Source: Pseudonocardia ammonioxydans (lineage in GTDB: Bacteria > Actinomycetota > Actinomycetes > Mycobacteriales > Pseudonocardiaceae). Taken from it: DNA of 64,000 nt. This document shows positions 1 to 8,126 of the stretch, piece by piece. Under the pieces are notes generated by a model, which was given only the letters and a program-made list of their open reading frames with translations, did not search any database and was not told the origin of the DNA. Location: contig NZ_FOUY01000022.1 of assembly GCF_900115005.1 (NCBI RefSeq), forward strand, positions 62,001-126,000, written 5' to 3'. A program made the position numbers and the translations under genes. How positions within the stretch are numbered: position 1 is the first letter of the stretch; each line of letters begins with the position of its first letter.

Positions 1-102
1 GGTGCTGCTGCCGGGGGCGCGGGCGTCCGGCCCGGGAGCGGTGGCCGAGGTCCCCACCGGTGGCCGGGCCGGCGGGCCGTGGGGGCGGGGCCCGGGCGGC
101 AC
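1..102 (-). CDS. Possible 5' end of the gene following moxR (truncated by window edge)
   Basis: Immediately after the moxR stop codon a GTG on the minus strand opens a frame of 34 codons that runs off the window edge without a stop. The visible residues are mostly Pro, Gly and Ala and match no domain. In actinobacteria MoxR ATPases are commonly followed by a DUF58 protein, so that is the expected product. This is inference from context: the stretch is too short and too low in complexity to identify, and could be non-coding. Confidence 0.3.
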   Translation of the reverse strand, partial: MPPGPRPHGPPARPPVGTSATAPGPDARAPGSST

Positions 103-103
103 G

Positions 104-1174
104 TCAGCTCCGCGGCGGGGACGGCACCGCGACCCGGCCGACGGCGGCGCGCACCAGGTCGGTGGCCGACCGGCGGGCGGCGACCCCCTCCGGACCGAGC
201 AGCAGCCGGTGCGCCAGAACGGGCACGGCGACGGCCTGGACGTCGTCCGGGACGACGTAGCCGCGCCCGGACGTGATCGCCCACGCCCGCGCCGCCCGCA
301 GCAGGTGCAGCGTGGCGCGGGGCGACGCGCCGAGGCGCACCTCGCTGAGCCGGCGGGTCGCGCCGACGATGTCGACGCAGTAGCGCCGCACCTCGGCCGC
401 GGTGTGCAGGGCGCGGGTGGCGGCCGTCATCGAGCGGAGCGTGTGCAGGTCGGTGACCGGACGCATCCGGTCCAGCGGTTCGCCGGCGCCGTGCTCGTCG
501 AGCATGGCGAGCTCGGCCGCCGGGTCCGGGTAGCCGACACTGATCCGGATCGTGAACCGGTCCCGCTGCGCCTCGGGCAGCGGGTAGGTGCCGTCCATCT
601 CGACCGGGTTCTGGGTGGCGACGACCATGAACGGGTCGCCCAGCGGGTAGGTCCCGCCGTCGACGGTGACCTGGTGCTCGGCCATGCACTCGAGCAGCGC
701 GGACTGGGTCTTCGGCGACGCCCGGTTGATCTCGTCGGCGATCACCACGTTGGCGAACACCGGCCCGGCGCGGAACTCGAACTCCGAGGTCTGCCGGTTG
801 TAGACCGAGGTGCCGGTGATGTCGCCGGGCAGCAGGTCGGGGGTGAACTGGATCCGGCTCACGGCGCCGTCGACGGCGCGGGCCAGGGCCTTGGCGAGGG
901 AGGTCTTGCCGACACCGGGCACGTCCTCCACCAGCAGGTGGCCCTCGGACAGCATCGCGACGAGCGCGAGCCGCACCGCGTCCGGCTTCCCGACGATCAC
1001 CCGCTGCACCGCCGAGGCGATCCGGCCGGTCAGGTCGGCGACGGTGGCCGCGTCCATCGGCTCGGCCGCGTACGCCGCGGCGCCGGCCGGTTCGGGACGG
1101 CGGCCGGGCACGGGACCGGACGGCGCCGGCGGTACCCCCGGCACGGAGGGCGCAGACGGTGCGCTCGACGACAA
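104..1174 (-). CDS. MoxR-family AAA+ ATPase
   Basis: Predicted 356-residue MoxR/RavA-type AAA+ ATPase, a chaperone-like ATPase usually working with DUF58 and von Willebrand factor A proteins. The Walker A motif (VPGVGKTS) is near residue 85 and Walker B (VVIADEINRA) near 143, followed by the conserved QNPVEMDGTYPLPEAQRDRF stretch typical of MoxR. The first 40 residues are Ser/Pro/Ala-rich and probably disordered. I chose the TTG at 1174 because GAGGAGG lies 4 nt upstream of it. An ATG at 1057 would remove only the low-complexity head and also leaves a complete AAA domain. It is divergent from mraZ, with 455 bp between the starts. Function is assigned by family only; the substrate is unknown. 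Confidence 0.9.
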   Translation of the reverse strand: MSSSAPSAPSVPGVPPAPSGPVPGRRPEPAGAAAYAAEPMDAATVADLTGRIASAVQRVIVGKPDAVRLALVAMLSEGHLLVEDVPGVGKTSLAKALARAVDGAVSRIQFTPDLLPGDITGTSVYNRQTSEFEFRAGPVFANVVIADEINRASPKTQSALLECMAEHQVTVDGGTYPLGDPFMVVATQNPVEMDGTYPLPEAQRDRFTIRISVGYPDPAAELAMLDEHGAGEPLDRMRPVTDLHTLRSMTAATRALHTAAEVRRYCVDIVGATRRLSEVRLGASPRATLHLLRAARAWAITSGRGYVVPDDVQAVAVPVLAHRLLLGPEGVAARRSATDLVRAAVGRVAVPSPPRS

Positions 1175-1312
1175 CGGGCCTCCTCGGGTGGTGGCACGGG
1201 CGGCTCCAGTCTGGCAAACCGTGCGCCGCCCGACCGCGCGTGGCCCACACGGGGCCCGCCGCGGTGGCCCGGGGGGAGGCCCGGCGGTTCCCCACTTCCC
1301 GCCACCGGAGCC

Positions 1313-1361
1313 TCCCACCGTCCCCCACCGCGTTCCCCACCCCGCACCCCACCGTTCCCCA
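1313..1361 (-). promoter_or_regulatory. Array of five TGGGN motifs, candidate MraZ operator
   Basis: On the minus strand, TGGGG or TGGGA occurs at 1357-1361, 1347-1351, 1335-1339, 1323-1327 and 1313-1317. The start-to-start spacings are 10, 12, 12 and 10 bp, about one helical turn each. MraZ is known to bind tandem TGGGN boxes spaced about 10 bp apart, so a MraZ-binding role is plausible. Further copies on the same strand lie at 1290-1294, 1486-1490, 1496-1500 and 1501-1505. The whole stretch is C-rich on the plus strand, so chance enrichment is possible. Confidence 0.4.
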
Positions 1362-1556
1362 CCCCGGCGCGCGGATCCGCCGGAATCCGGCTCTGACCAG
1401 GGCGGATCGTGATCTGTCCGGAGAGGACCGCAGCGGGCCCGGGGAGGGGTCCCGGCGTCGCGCTACCGGGTGGCACGCCGGGCCACCCCACCGCGCCCCA
1501 CCCCATTTCACCTGCGGAAACGCGCGATGAACACGCGACTGTGGACCCGGTTCGGG

Positions 1557-1584
1557 TTGACGGTGGTGGGTTGTGGGGTAGTGT
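1557..1584 (+). promoter_or_regulatory. mraZ promoter with overlapping TGGG boxes
   Basis: TTGACG (1557-1562) and TAGTGT (1579-1584) are separated by 16 nt, a good match to a principal-sigma promoter about 45 nt before the mraZ start. The spacer contains TGGG at 1567-1570 and TGTGGGG at 1573-1578, and TGGT follows at 1584-1587. MraZ represses its own operon through TGGGN repeats in studied bacteria, so these boxes inside the core promoter suggest autoregulation of the whole dcw operon. Binding is inferred. Confidence 0.6.
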
Positions 1585-1629
1585 GGTGATCGCTGGGGCG
1601 AACAGGGGCTCCAGGTGGAGGTGGGGTCG

Positions 1630-2061
1630 GTGTTCCTCGGCACCTACACCCCGCGGCTGGACGACAAGGGGCGGCTCACGTTGCCCGCGAAATTCCGCGA
1701 CGAGTTGCGAGGCGGCTGCATGATCACGAAAGGGCAGGACCACTGCCTCTACGTGTTCACCCGTGACGCCTTCACCGAGATGGCGCGCAAGGTCGCCGCG
1801 GCCCCGCTGACGAACGAGTCGGCGCGGGTGTTCCAGCGCAACCTCTTCTCGGGCACCGACGAGCAGAACCCCGACGGGCAGGGCCGGATCGCGATCGCGT
1901 CCGAGCTGCGCCGGTACGCCGGACTGACCAAGGACTGCGTGGTGATCGGCGCGTTCACGCGTGCCGAGATCTGGGACGCGCAGGCCTGGCAGGAGTACCA
2001 GGAGCGGCACGAGGACGAGTTCGCCAAGGCCCAGGAGGAGGTTCTGCCCGGGTTGTTCTGA
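1630..2061 (+). CDS. mraZ: Transcriptional regulator MraZ
   Basis: 143-residue MraZ, an AbrB/SpoVT-fold DNA-binding protein that heads the division and cell wall (dcw) cluster and represses its own promoter in the species studied. The protein opens with VFLGTYTPRLDDKGRLTLPA, the first DXXXR-type MraZ half, and repeats the fold in its second half (EQNPDGQGRIAIASELRRYA). I chose the GTG at 1630 because it matches family N-termini and has GGAGG at 1617-1621; an in-frame GTG at 1615 would add five residues. A 365-bp gap separates it from rsmH. Confidence 0.95.
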   Translation: MFLGTYTPRLDDKGRLTLPAKFRDELRGGCMITKGQDHCLYVFTRDAFTEMARKVAAAPLTNESARVFQRNLFSGTDEQNPDGQGRIAIASELRRYAGLTKDCVVIGAFTRAEIWDAQAWQEYQERHEDEFAKAQEEVLPGLF

Positions 2062-2426
2062 CCTCCGCTGGCGGGCGGGGTGAGGAGCGACAGCACGACA
2101 CGGACGGCGCCACCGTCGCCGTCCCGACCCGGGTGCCGTGATCGCCCGGCCCTGGCACAACTTCCCCGGTGCCAGGTCCGGCCGGCACGGCCCCCGGGTG
2201 GGGACGGCGCCGGCAACCACCCCGACTGGGGAGTTCGGGTGGCGCGGCGACGTCCGGGCGTCTTCGGGCGTGCGGCGGGCCGGTTGTGGGAGCCGGCGAC
2301 GCGGTACGACCACGGACAGGTCCGTCCGGTTCCGGCCCGTCACGGGCCGGGACCGGGGGCGGCGGTACTCACCCCACGGGGACGAACGACACCACGGGGA
2401 CGGACAGCGGCACCGGGGGGTGGCAC
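2062..2426. other. mraZ-rsmH spacer, no gene recognised
   Basis: This 365-bp stretch has no convincing coding frame, terminator hairpin or RNA gene. A weak promoter-like pair, TTGTGG (2284-2289) and TACGAC (2305-2310) with a 15-nt spacer, may let rsmH and the downstream genes be transcribed partly independently of mraZ. That is speculative. Confidence 0.4.
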
Positions 2427-3455
2427 GTGGACGGTCGGGACGTGGAGACCGGCGAGCAGGCCCCCGGCGAACGGCACACCCCGGTGCTCCTCGACCGGGT
2501 CAGCGCACTCCTGGCTCCCGTACTCACGGACCGGCCCGCGGTCTACGTCGACGCGACCCTCGGCATGGGTGGCCACGCCGAGGCACTGCTCGCCGCGCAC
2601 CCGCAGCTCACCGTCGTCGGGCTCGACCGCGACCCCCAGGCCCTGGACCTCGCGGGCCGGCGGCTCGCGGCCCACGGCGACCGGCTGCACCGGGTACACG
2701 CCGTCTACGACCGCATCGGCGAGGCACTGGCCGAGACCGGTGCCGGTCCGGCCGACGGCATCCTCTTCGACCTCGGCGTCTCCTCGCTGCAGCTCGACGA
2801 GACCGGGCGCGGCTTCTCCTACGCACGCGACGCCGACCTCGACATGCGGATGGACCCGACCACCGGGCCGACCGCCGCCGACGTCCTCAACAGCTACTCC
2901 GCGACCGAGCTGCGCCGGATCCTGCGCGAGTACGGCGAGGAGCGCTTCGCCGGACCGATCGCGAAGGCGATCGTGCGGACCCGGGAGACGCGACCGTTCA
3001 CCCGCAGCACCGAGCTGGTCGAGCTGCTGTACGGGGTGGTGCCCGCCGCGTCCCGCCGGACCGGCGGCCACCCGGCGAAGCGGACGTTCCAGGCGCTGCG
3101 GATCGAGGTCAACGGCGAGCTCGACGCGTTGCGGGACGCGCTGCCCGCCGCGCTCGACGCGCTCGCCCCCGGCGGCCGGATCGTCGTCCTGTCCTACCAC
3201 TCGCTGGAGGACCGGATCACCAAGCGGACGCTCGCCGAGCGGACCCGCTCCCGGACCCCGGTCGACCTCCCGGTCGAGCTGCCCGGCCACGGCCCGGAGT
3301 TCCGGCTGCTGACCCGGGGCGCGGAGACGGCGTCCGAGGAGGAGATCGACCGCAACCCGCGGGCCGCACCGGTCCGGCTGCGCGCGGCCGAGCGACTCGC
3401 GGACCGGTCCGGCACGGGCGGACCGGGCACCGGGACCGAGGGGGTGGCGCCATGA
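2427..3455 (+). CDS. rsmH: 16S rRNA (cytosine-1402-N4) methyltransferase RsmH
   Basis: 342-residue RsmH (MraW), which methylates N4 of C1402 in the decoding centre of 16S rRNA using S-adenosylmethionine. The N-terminus has the family opener HTPVLLDRV and the SAM-binding loop VDATLGMGGHAEALL. Further in are the family segments DLGVSSLQLD, ADLDMRMDP, and GRIVVLSYHSLEDRITK near the end. The start is uncertain: I use GTG 2427, preceded by GGGGGGTGG, but GTG 2442 is in frame five codons later. The length is close to the usual 310-340 residues plus a short variable tail. It precedes ftsL by 55 nt. Confidence 0.95.
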   Translation: MDGRDVETGEQAPGERHTPVLLDRVSALLAPVLTDRPAVYVDATLGMGGHAEALLAAHPQLTVVGLDRDPQALDLAGRRLAAHGDRLHRVHAVYDRIGEALAETGAGPADGILFDLGVSSLQLDETGRGFSYARDADLDMRMDPTTGPTAADVLNSYSATELRRILREYGEERFAGPIAKAIVRTRETRPFTRSTELVELLYGVVPAASRRTGGHPAKRTFQALRIEVNGELDALRDALPAALDALAPGGRIVVLSYHSLEDRITKRTLAERTRSRTPVDLPVELPGHGPEFRLLTRGAETASEEEIDRNPRAAPVRLRAAERLADRSGTGGPGTGTEGVAP

Positions 3456-3510
3456 CCCGTGGCACGGGCGTCACCGGCAGTACACGCACGGCGGAGAGGC
3501 AGGAACGGCG

Positions 3511-4311
3511 ATGAGCACACCCGTCATCGAGCGCCCGGGGACCCCGGGCGGCGACCGGCCGCGTCCGCAGACCCGCCGGACGGCGGCGCCCCCGCGGATC
3601 CCGGCGCAGCGCGGACCGGGCGACGTCCGGCGGGCGCAGGACCAGCGCCGCCGCACCGCGGTCCGGGAGAACACCGGGCGCGCGAAGTTCGTGCTGGTCG
3701 TGATGGTGCTGCTGGTGGCCGGACTGGTCGCCACGCTGTGGCTCTCGACCGCCGCGGCGGCGGACTCCTACGCGTTGCAGGACGCCCGCCAGCGGACGGC
3801 CGCGCTCACCGAGCAGTCCGAGTCGCTGCGCAAGGAGGTCACGGTGCTGCAGAGCCCGGGCCCGCTGGCGGAGCGGGCCGCGGCGCTCGGCATGGTCCCG
3901 GTGGCCGACCCGGCGCGGCTGGTGGTCGCGCCGGACGGGCGCGTCGAGGTCGTCGGCGAGCCGCAGGCCGCCGTGCCCGCCGCGCCGGACGCCCCCGCCC
4001 CGAACGGTGCGGCGTCGGGCGGGGACACCTCCGACCCGAACGCCACCGGCGGCGACGCCGCCAACTCCGCCGGTGCCCAGGCGGGTGCCCCGCCCGCGGG
4101 GGAGCAGCAGCCCGGTGAGCAGCCCGGGCAGGCGCAGGCCCCGGGTGAGCAGCCCGCCGGTGAACAGCCGGCCGCTGGAGAGCCGGCCGGTGAGCAGCCC
4201 GCCGGCGGCGGGACCCAGCAGGACGGGACCCAGCAGGATGAGACCCAGCAGAACGCCGAGGGCACCGAGCGCGAGGTCCCGGCCGACGACCGCGCGGCGG
4301 GCCGGGGCTGA
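3511..4311 (+). CDS. ftsL: FtsL-like cell division protein with long disordered tail
   Basis: 266-residue bitopic membrane protein in the position of ftsL. FtsL forms the FtsQ-FtsB-FtsL complex that activates FtsW and FtsI at the septum. Residues 1-58 are basic and Pro-rich (cytoplasmic), about 60-79 are one transmembrane helix, and about 85-112 form a heptad-like coiled coil (LTEQSESLRKEVTVL). From about residue 145 the chain is Ala/Gly/Pro/Gln-rich with repeated GEQP units and a TQQ-rich block, which is unusual because typical FtsL proteins end soon after the coiled coil. The stop overlaps the ftsI start by 1 nt (TGATG), implying translational coupling. Assigned by topology and context, since FtsL sequences diverge strongly. 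Confidence 0.85.
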   Translation: MSTPVIERPGTPGGDRPRPQTRRTAAPPRIPAQRGPGDVRRAQDQRRRTAVRENTGRAKFVLVVMVLLVAGLVATLWLSTAAAADSYALQDARQRTAALTEQSESLRKEVTVLQSPGPLAERAAALGMVPVADPARLVVAPDGRVEVVGEPQAAVPAAPDAPAPNGAASGGDTSDPNATGGDAANSAGAQAGAPPAGEQQPGEQPGQAQAPGEQPAGEQPAAGEPAGEQPAGGGTQQDGTQQDETQQNAEGTEREVPADDRAAGRG

Positions 4312-6152
4312 TGGCCTACGCCCCGCCGCGGCCCCGGCGCCCCGGCGGCGGGCCGCCGCGGTCCGGACCGCCCCGCCGCCGGCGCGGGTCCCCGGCCGAC
4401 GACCCGCGGTACCGGCTGCGGCTGGCCTGGGTGCTGCTGGCCGCGCTGCTGCTCGTCACGGGCACCAAGCTCGTGTTCGTACAGACGGTGCAGGCCGGCT
4501 CGCTCGCCGCCGACGCGGAGAAGCAGCGCGCCAGCCGGATCACCATCCCCGCGGAACGCGGCTCGATCACCGACAGCGACGGCAACGTCCTGGCCTTCTC
4601 CACCGAGTCCAAGGCGCTCGTCACGAACCCCCGGCTGATCAACCGGACGAAGGGCCCCGAGGCCGCCGCCTACAAGAACGCGATGGCCGAGGCCGTTGCC
4701 TCGGTCGCCGGCGGTGACCCCGAGGAGCTCAAGCGGGCGCTGAACACCGACCGCGGCTACGTCGTCATGGCCACCGCGGTGGACCCGGGCCCGGCCCGGG
4801 ACCTGCGCGAGAAGTTCCCGGAGATCGCCGAGGAGAGCCGGGAGGCCCGCCAGTACCCGGGCGGCAACCTGGCGTCGAACATCATCGGCGCCGCCACCTG
4901 GAGCGCCGACGCGCAGAAGCTCGTCGGCCGGATCGGCATGGAGTCCGCCGACGACGAGCTCCTGGCCGGCCGGGACGGCTTCCAGGTCGCCGACACCGCC
5001 GAGGGCAGCCGCACCGTCATCCCCGGCAGCGTGCGTTCCGAGCAGCCCGCGGTGTCCGGTTCGGACATCCAGCTGACGCTCGACTCGGACCTGCAGTTCC
5101 AGGTCCAGCGGATGCTGGCCGACTACGCGGCGGAGTCCGGGGCGCGCGGCGGCTCGGCGGTCGTGCTCGACCGGGAGACCGGTGAGGTCCGGGCGCTGGC
5201 CGACAACACCTCGTTCGACCCGTCGAACCTGCTGAACGCCGACCCCGCGACGCTGGGCAACAAGGCCGTCACCACCCCGTTCGAGCCCGGCTCGGTGAAC
5301 AAGGTGGTCACCATGGCCGCGGCGCTCGAGACCGGTGTGGCCAAGCCGGAGGACGTGCTCGAGGTCCCGGGCCAGATCAAGTTCGCCGACCGGACGATCC
5401 GGGACGCGTGGGCGCACGGCCTCGACCGCTACACCCTCACCGGGGTGCTGGCGAAGTCGTCGAACGTCGGCACCCTGATGACCGCGCAGAAGGTCGGCCC
5501 GGACGCGTTCTCCGAGATGCTCGGGCGGATGGGCATCGGGATGAAGACCGGGATCGGGCTGCCGGGGGAGAGCGCCGGGTCGGTGCCGCCGCGCGCGACC
5601 TGGTCCGGCTCCACGTTCGGCAACCTGCCGATCGGGCAGGGGCTGTCGATGACGGTCCTGCAGATGGCCGGGATGTACCAGGCGATCGCCAACGACGGCG
5701 TGCGCATCCCGCCGCGCGTGGTGGCCTCCACGACCGGGCCGGACGGTGTCCGTGTCCCGGCGGAGCGCCCGGAGCCGGTGCACGTCATGTCCCCGGAGAC
5801 CGCGCAGACCCTGCGGACGATGCTCACCGCCGTCACCCAGGACGAGCCGGGCCAGACCGGGACCGGCCCGGCCGCGGCCGTCGACGGGTACGAGGTGGCG
5901 GGCAAGACCGGCACCGCGCAACAGGTCGACCCGGAGACCGGTGCCTACTCGCGCTCCCAGTACTGGATCACCTTCGCCGGGATGCTCCCGGCCCAGGACC
6001 CGCGGTTCGTGGTCGGGATCATGCTCGACGCGCCGAAGGGCGGGACGAGCGCGGCCCCGCTGTTCCACGACATCGCCTCGTACGTGGCGCAGCGGGACAA
6101 CCTCCCGGTGCAGACCACACCGCCCCGCGTGCAGCGGCTGCAGCTCGAGTGA
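4311..6152 (+). CDS. ftsI: Septal peptidoglycan transpeptidase FtsI (PBP class B)
   Basis: 613-residue class B penicillin-binding protein that cross-links septal peptidoglycan together with FtsW. A Pro/Arg-rich cytoplasmic head (1-35) is followed by one transmembrane helix (about 38-57), the PBP dimer domain, and a transpeptidase domain. The catalytic motifs are intact: SVNK with active serine S328 and K331, SSN at 383-385, and KTGT at 532-535. Length fits actinobacterial PbpB. It starts on an ATG overlapping the ftsL stop. The pattern rules out a class A enzyme, as there is no glycosyltransferase domain. Confidence 0.97.
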   Translation: MAYAPPRPRRPGGGPPRSGPPRRRRGSPADDPRYRLRLAWVLLAALLLVTGTKLVFVQTVQAGSLAADAEKQRASRITIPAERGSITDSDGNVLAFSTESKALVTNPRLINRTKGPEAAAYKNAMAEAVASVAGGDPEELKRALNTDRGYVVMATAVDPGPARDLREKFPEIAEESREARQYPGGNLASNIIGAATWSADAQKLVGRIGMESADDELLAGRDGFQVADTAEGSRTVIPGSVRSEQPAVSGSDIQLTLDSDLQFQVQRMLADYAAESGARGGSAVVLDRETGEVRALADNTSFDPSNLLNADPATLGNKAVTTPFEPGSVNKVVTMAAALETGVAKPEDVLEVPGQIKFADRTIRDAWAHGLDRYTLTGVLAKSSNVGTLMTAQKVGPDAFSEMLGRMGIGMKTGIGLPGESAGSVPPRATWSGSTFGNLPIGQGLSMTVLQMAGMYQAIANDGVRIPPRVVASTTGPDGVRVPAERPEPVHVMSPETAQTLRTMLTAVTQDEPGQTGTGPAAAVDGYEVAGKTGTAQQVDPETGAYSRSQYWITFAGMLPAQDPRFVVGIMLDAPKGGTSAAPLFHDIASYVAQRDNLPVQTTPPRVQRLQLE

Positions 6153-6466
6153 GGGGACGGTCGGTGACCGCGCCGGAGCGTCGGGCGGTCACCCGGACCG
6201 CTCACCCGTGCGGGGCACGCGTGTCGCGGCACGCGCGGCCGGCGACGACCCGCCCACCGTGCGCCCGCGTGCGCCGGATGGCCGTATCCGGTGTGCCGGA
6301 CGACCGTGGGGGCGTGGCCTCCGACCGTCCGGCGCGATCGGGCCCGCGAGCGGTCGCGGACCGGTGGAGCCGGGCCCGGCGCGTCCCCCGCCGGTCGGTA
6401 ACCTCCCGCCCTGTGCCCGACGTCCACGCTGCGTACGGCGCCCGTGCCGAGACGGGAGCCGGTTCG
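6153..6466 (+). other. ftsI-murE spacer, open in the murE frame
   Basis: This 314-bp stretch is open in frame with murE. A GTG at 6164 sits 7 nt after AGGGGA and could in principle start MurE 101 residues earlier. The translation would be extremely Arg-rich with no resemblance to MurE N-termini, so I read it as non-coding. No terminator or promoter stands out. Confidence 0.4.
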
Positions 6467-8071
6467 GTGATCGGCGACCAGCTCCCCGACCGTCCGGAGG
6501 CGGTGCGTCCGGTCGACGTCGCCCTGCTCGCGCGGCTGGCCGGTGCCGAGCTCAACCCGCGCACCGCCGGTGCCGGCCCCGGCCCGCTGCTCGATGCGGC
6601 CGCCGGCACACACACCGTCACCGGGGCGACGCTGCGCGCCGCGTCGGTCCGGCCCGGCGACCTGTTCGCCGCGCTGGCCGGGGCCCGGGCGCACGGCGCC
6701 GACTTCGCCGCGCAGGCGATCGCCGGCGGCGCGGCCGCCGTCCTGACCGACCCGGCAGGCGCCGACCGCGCCGAGATCCGCCACTCCCGGCTGCCGGTGC
6801 TGGTGCACCCGGACCCGCGCGAGGTCCTCGGCCCGGTGTCGGCCGCGATCTACGGCGAGCCGACCGCCCGGTTGCGGGTGCTCGGGGTCACCGGCACCTC
6901 CGGCAAGACGACCGTCGGTCACCTGCTGGAGGCCGGCCTGGCCGCCGCCGGGCGGGCGACCGGCCTGCTCGGCACCGTCCGGACCCGGGTGCGGGTCCCC
7001 GGCCACGACGACCGGGCGCTGCCCAGCGCCTTCACCACCCCCGAGGCGCCGGACCTGCAGGCGCTGTTCGCGGTGATGGTGGAGGCCGGGGTCACCGACG
7101 TGGCGATGGAGGTGTCCAGCCACGCGCTGGCGCTCGGCCGGGTCGGCGGGACCCGGTTCTCGGTCGGGGCGTTCACCAACCTGTCCCAGGACCACCTGGA
7201 CTTCCATCCCACGATGCAGGACTACTTCGAGGCCAAGGCCCTGCTCTTCGCCGGCGGGGCAGCCGGGGTGGACGCCGCCCGGCACGGCGTCGTCTGCCTG
7301 GACGACGAGTGGGGCCGCCAGCTGGCCGGCCGCCGTCCGGACGCGGTGACCGTCTCCTCGGACCCGGCCGGCCCGCCCGCGAGCTGGACGGTGCGCGAGC
7401 TCGCCGCCCACCCGGACGGCACCCAGACCTTCACCGCGATCGGCCCGGACGGCCTCGGCCAGCCGGTCACCCTCGCCCTGCCCGGCCGCTACAACGTGGC
7501 GAACGCGCTGGTCGCGCTGGCCTGCCTGGACGCCGACGGCATCCCGCCGTCGGTCGCCGCCGAGGGGTTCGCCCGGCTCTCGGTGCCCGGCCGGATGCAG
7601 CGGGTGGACGCCGGGCAGCCCTGGCTGGGCGTCGTCGACTACGCGCACAAGCCGGCCGCCGTCGCCGCGCTGCTGGACGCGCTGCGCGCCCAGATCCGCC
7701 CGCACGCCCGGGTGATCACCGTGCTGGGCTGCGGCGGGGACCGCGACACCGGCAAGCGCCCGCTGATGGGTGCCGCCGCCACGATCCGCTCGGACCTGCT
7801 GGTGGTCACCGACGACAACCCGCGCAGCGAGGAACCAGGCCGGATCCGCCGGGCGATGCTCGAGGGTGCGCTGCACGAACCGGCCCGCGGTGACGTGATC
7901 GAGATCGGCGACCGGCGCAGTGCGATCGTCTACGCGGTCCGCTCGGCCCGGCCCGGCGACGCCGTCGTGATCGCCGGGAAGGGGCACGAGACGGGGCAGG
8001 AGGTGCACGGGGTCAAGTACCCGTTCGACGACGCCGACGAGCTGGTCGCCGCGATCCGGGCGGCCTCATGA
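6467..8071 (+). CDS. murE: UDP-MurNAc-tripeptide ligase MurE (meso-diaminopimelate-adding)
   Basis: 534-residue ATP-dependent Mur ligase adding the third stem-peptide residue to UDP-MurNAc-L-Ala-D-Glu in the cytoplasm. The P-loop GTSGKT spans 143-148, and the substrate-recognition motif DNPR at 450-453 marks a meso-diaminopimelate rather than lysine enzyme. VMEVSSHALAL-type and NLSQDHLDFH segments are also present. I chose GTG 6467 because GGGAG lies 8 nt upstream. GTG 6413 is in frame but has no ribosome-binding site, and GTG 6164 would give an Arg-rich extension. It is followed by murF after 55 nt. Confidence 0.95.
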   Translation: MIGDQLPDRPEAVRPVDVALLARLAGAELNPRTAGAGPGPLLDAAAGTHTVTGATLRAASVRPGDLFAALAGARAHGADFAAQAIAGGAAAVLTDPAGADRAEIRHSRLPVLVHPDPREVLGPVSAAIYGEPTARLRVLGVTGTSGKTTVGHLLEAGLAAAGRATGLLGTVRTRVRVPGHDDRALPSAFTTPEAPDLQALFAVMVEAGVTDVAMEVSSHALALGRVGGTRFSVGAFTNLSQDHLDFHPTMQDYFEAKALLFAGGAAGVDAARHGVVCLDDEWGRQLAGRRPDAVTVSSDPAGPPASWTVRELAAHPDGTQTFTAIGPDGLGQPVTLALPGRYNVANALVALACLDADGIPPSVAAEGFARLSVPGRMQRVDAGQPWLGVVDYAHKPAAVAALLDALRAQIRPHARVITVLGCGGDRDTGKRPLMGAAATIRSDLLVVTDDNPRSEEPGRIRRAMLEGALHEPARGDVIEIGDRRSAIVYAVRSARPGDAVVIAGKGHETGQEVHGVKYPFDDADELVAAIRAAS

Positions 8072-8126
8072 GGGTGTTGGGATCCATGACAGGAGGACGG
8101 ACCGAGCCGGTGGAGGCGAGCGGGCG

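Noticed and set aside
6164..6466. Extended MurE start at GTG 6164 with AGGGGA upstream
   Set aside because: The extra 101 residues would be extremely Arg/Pro-rich and unlike any MurE. GTG 6467 has a good ribosome-binding site and gives the normal length.
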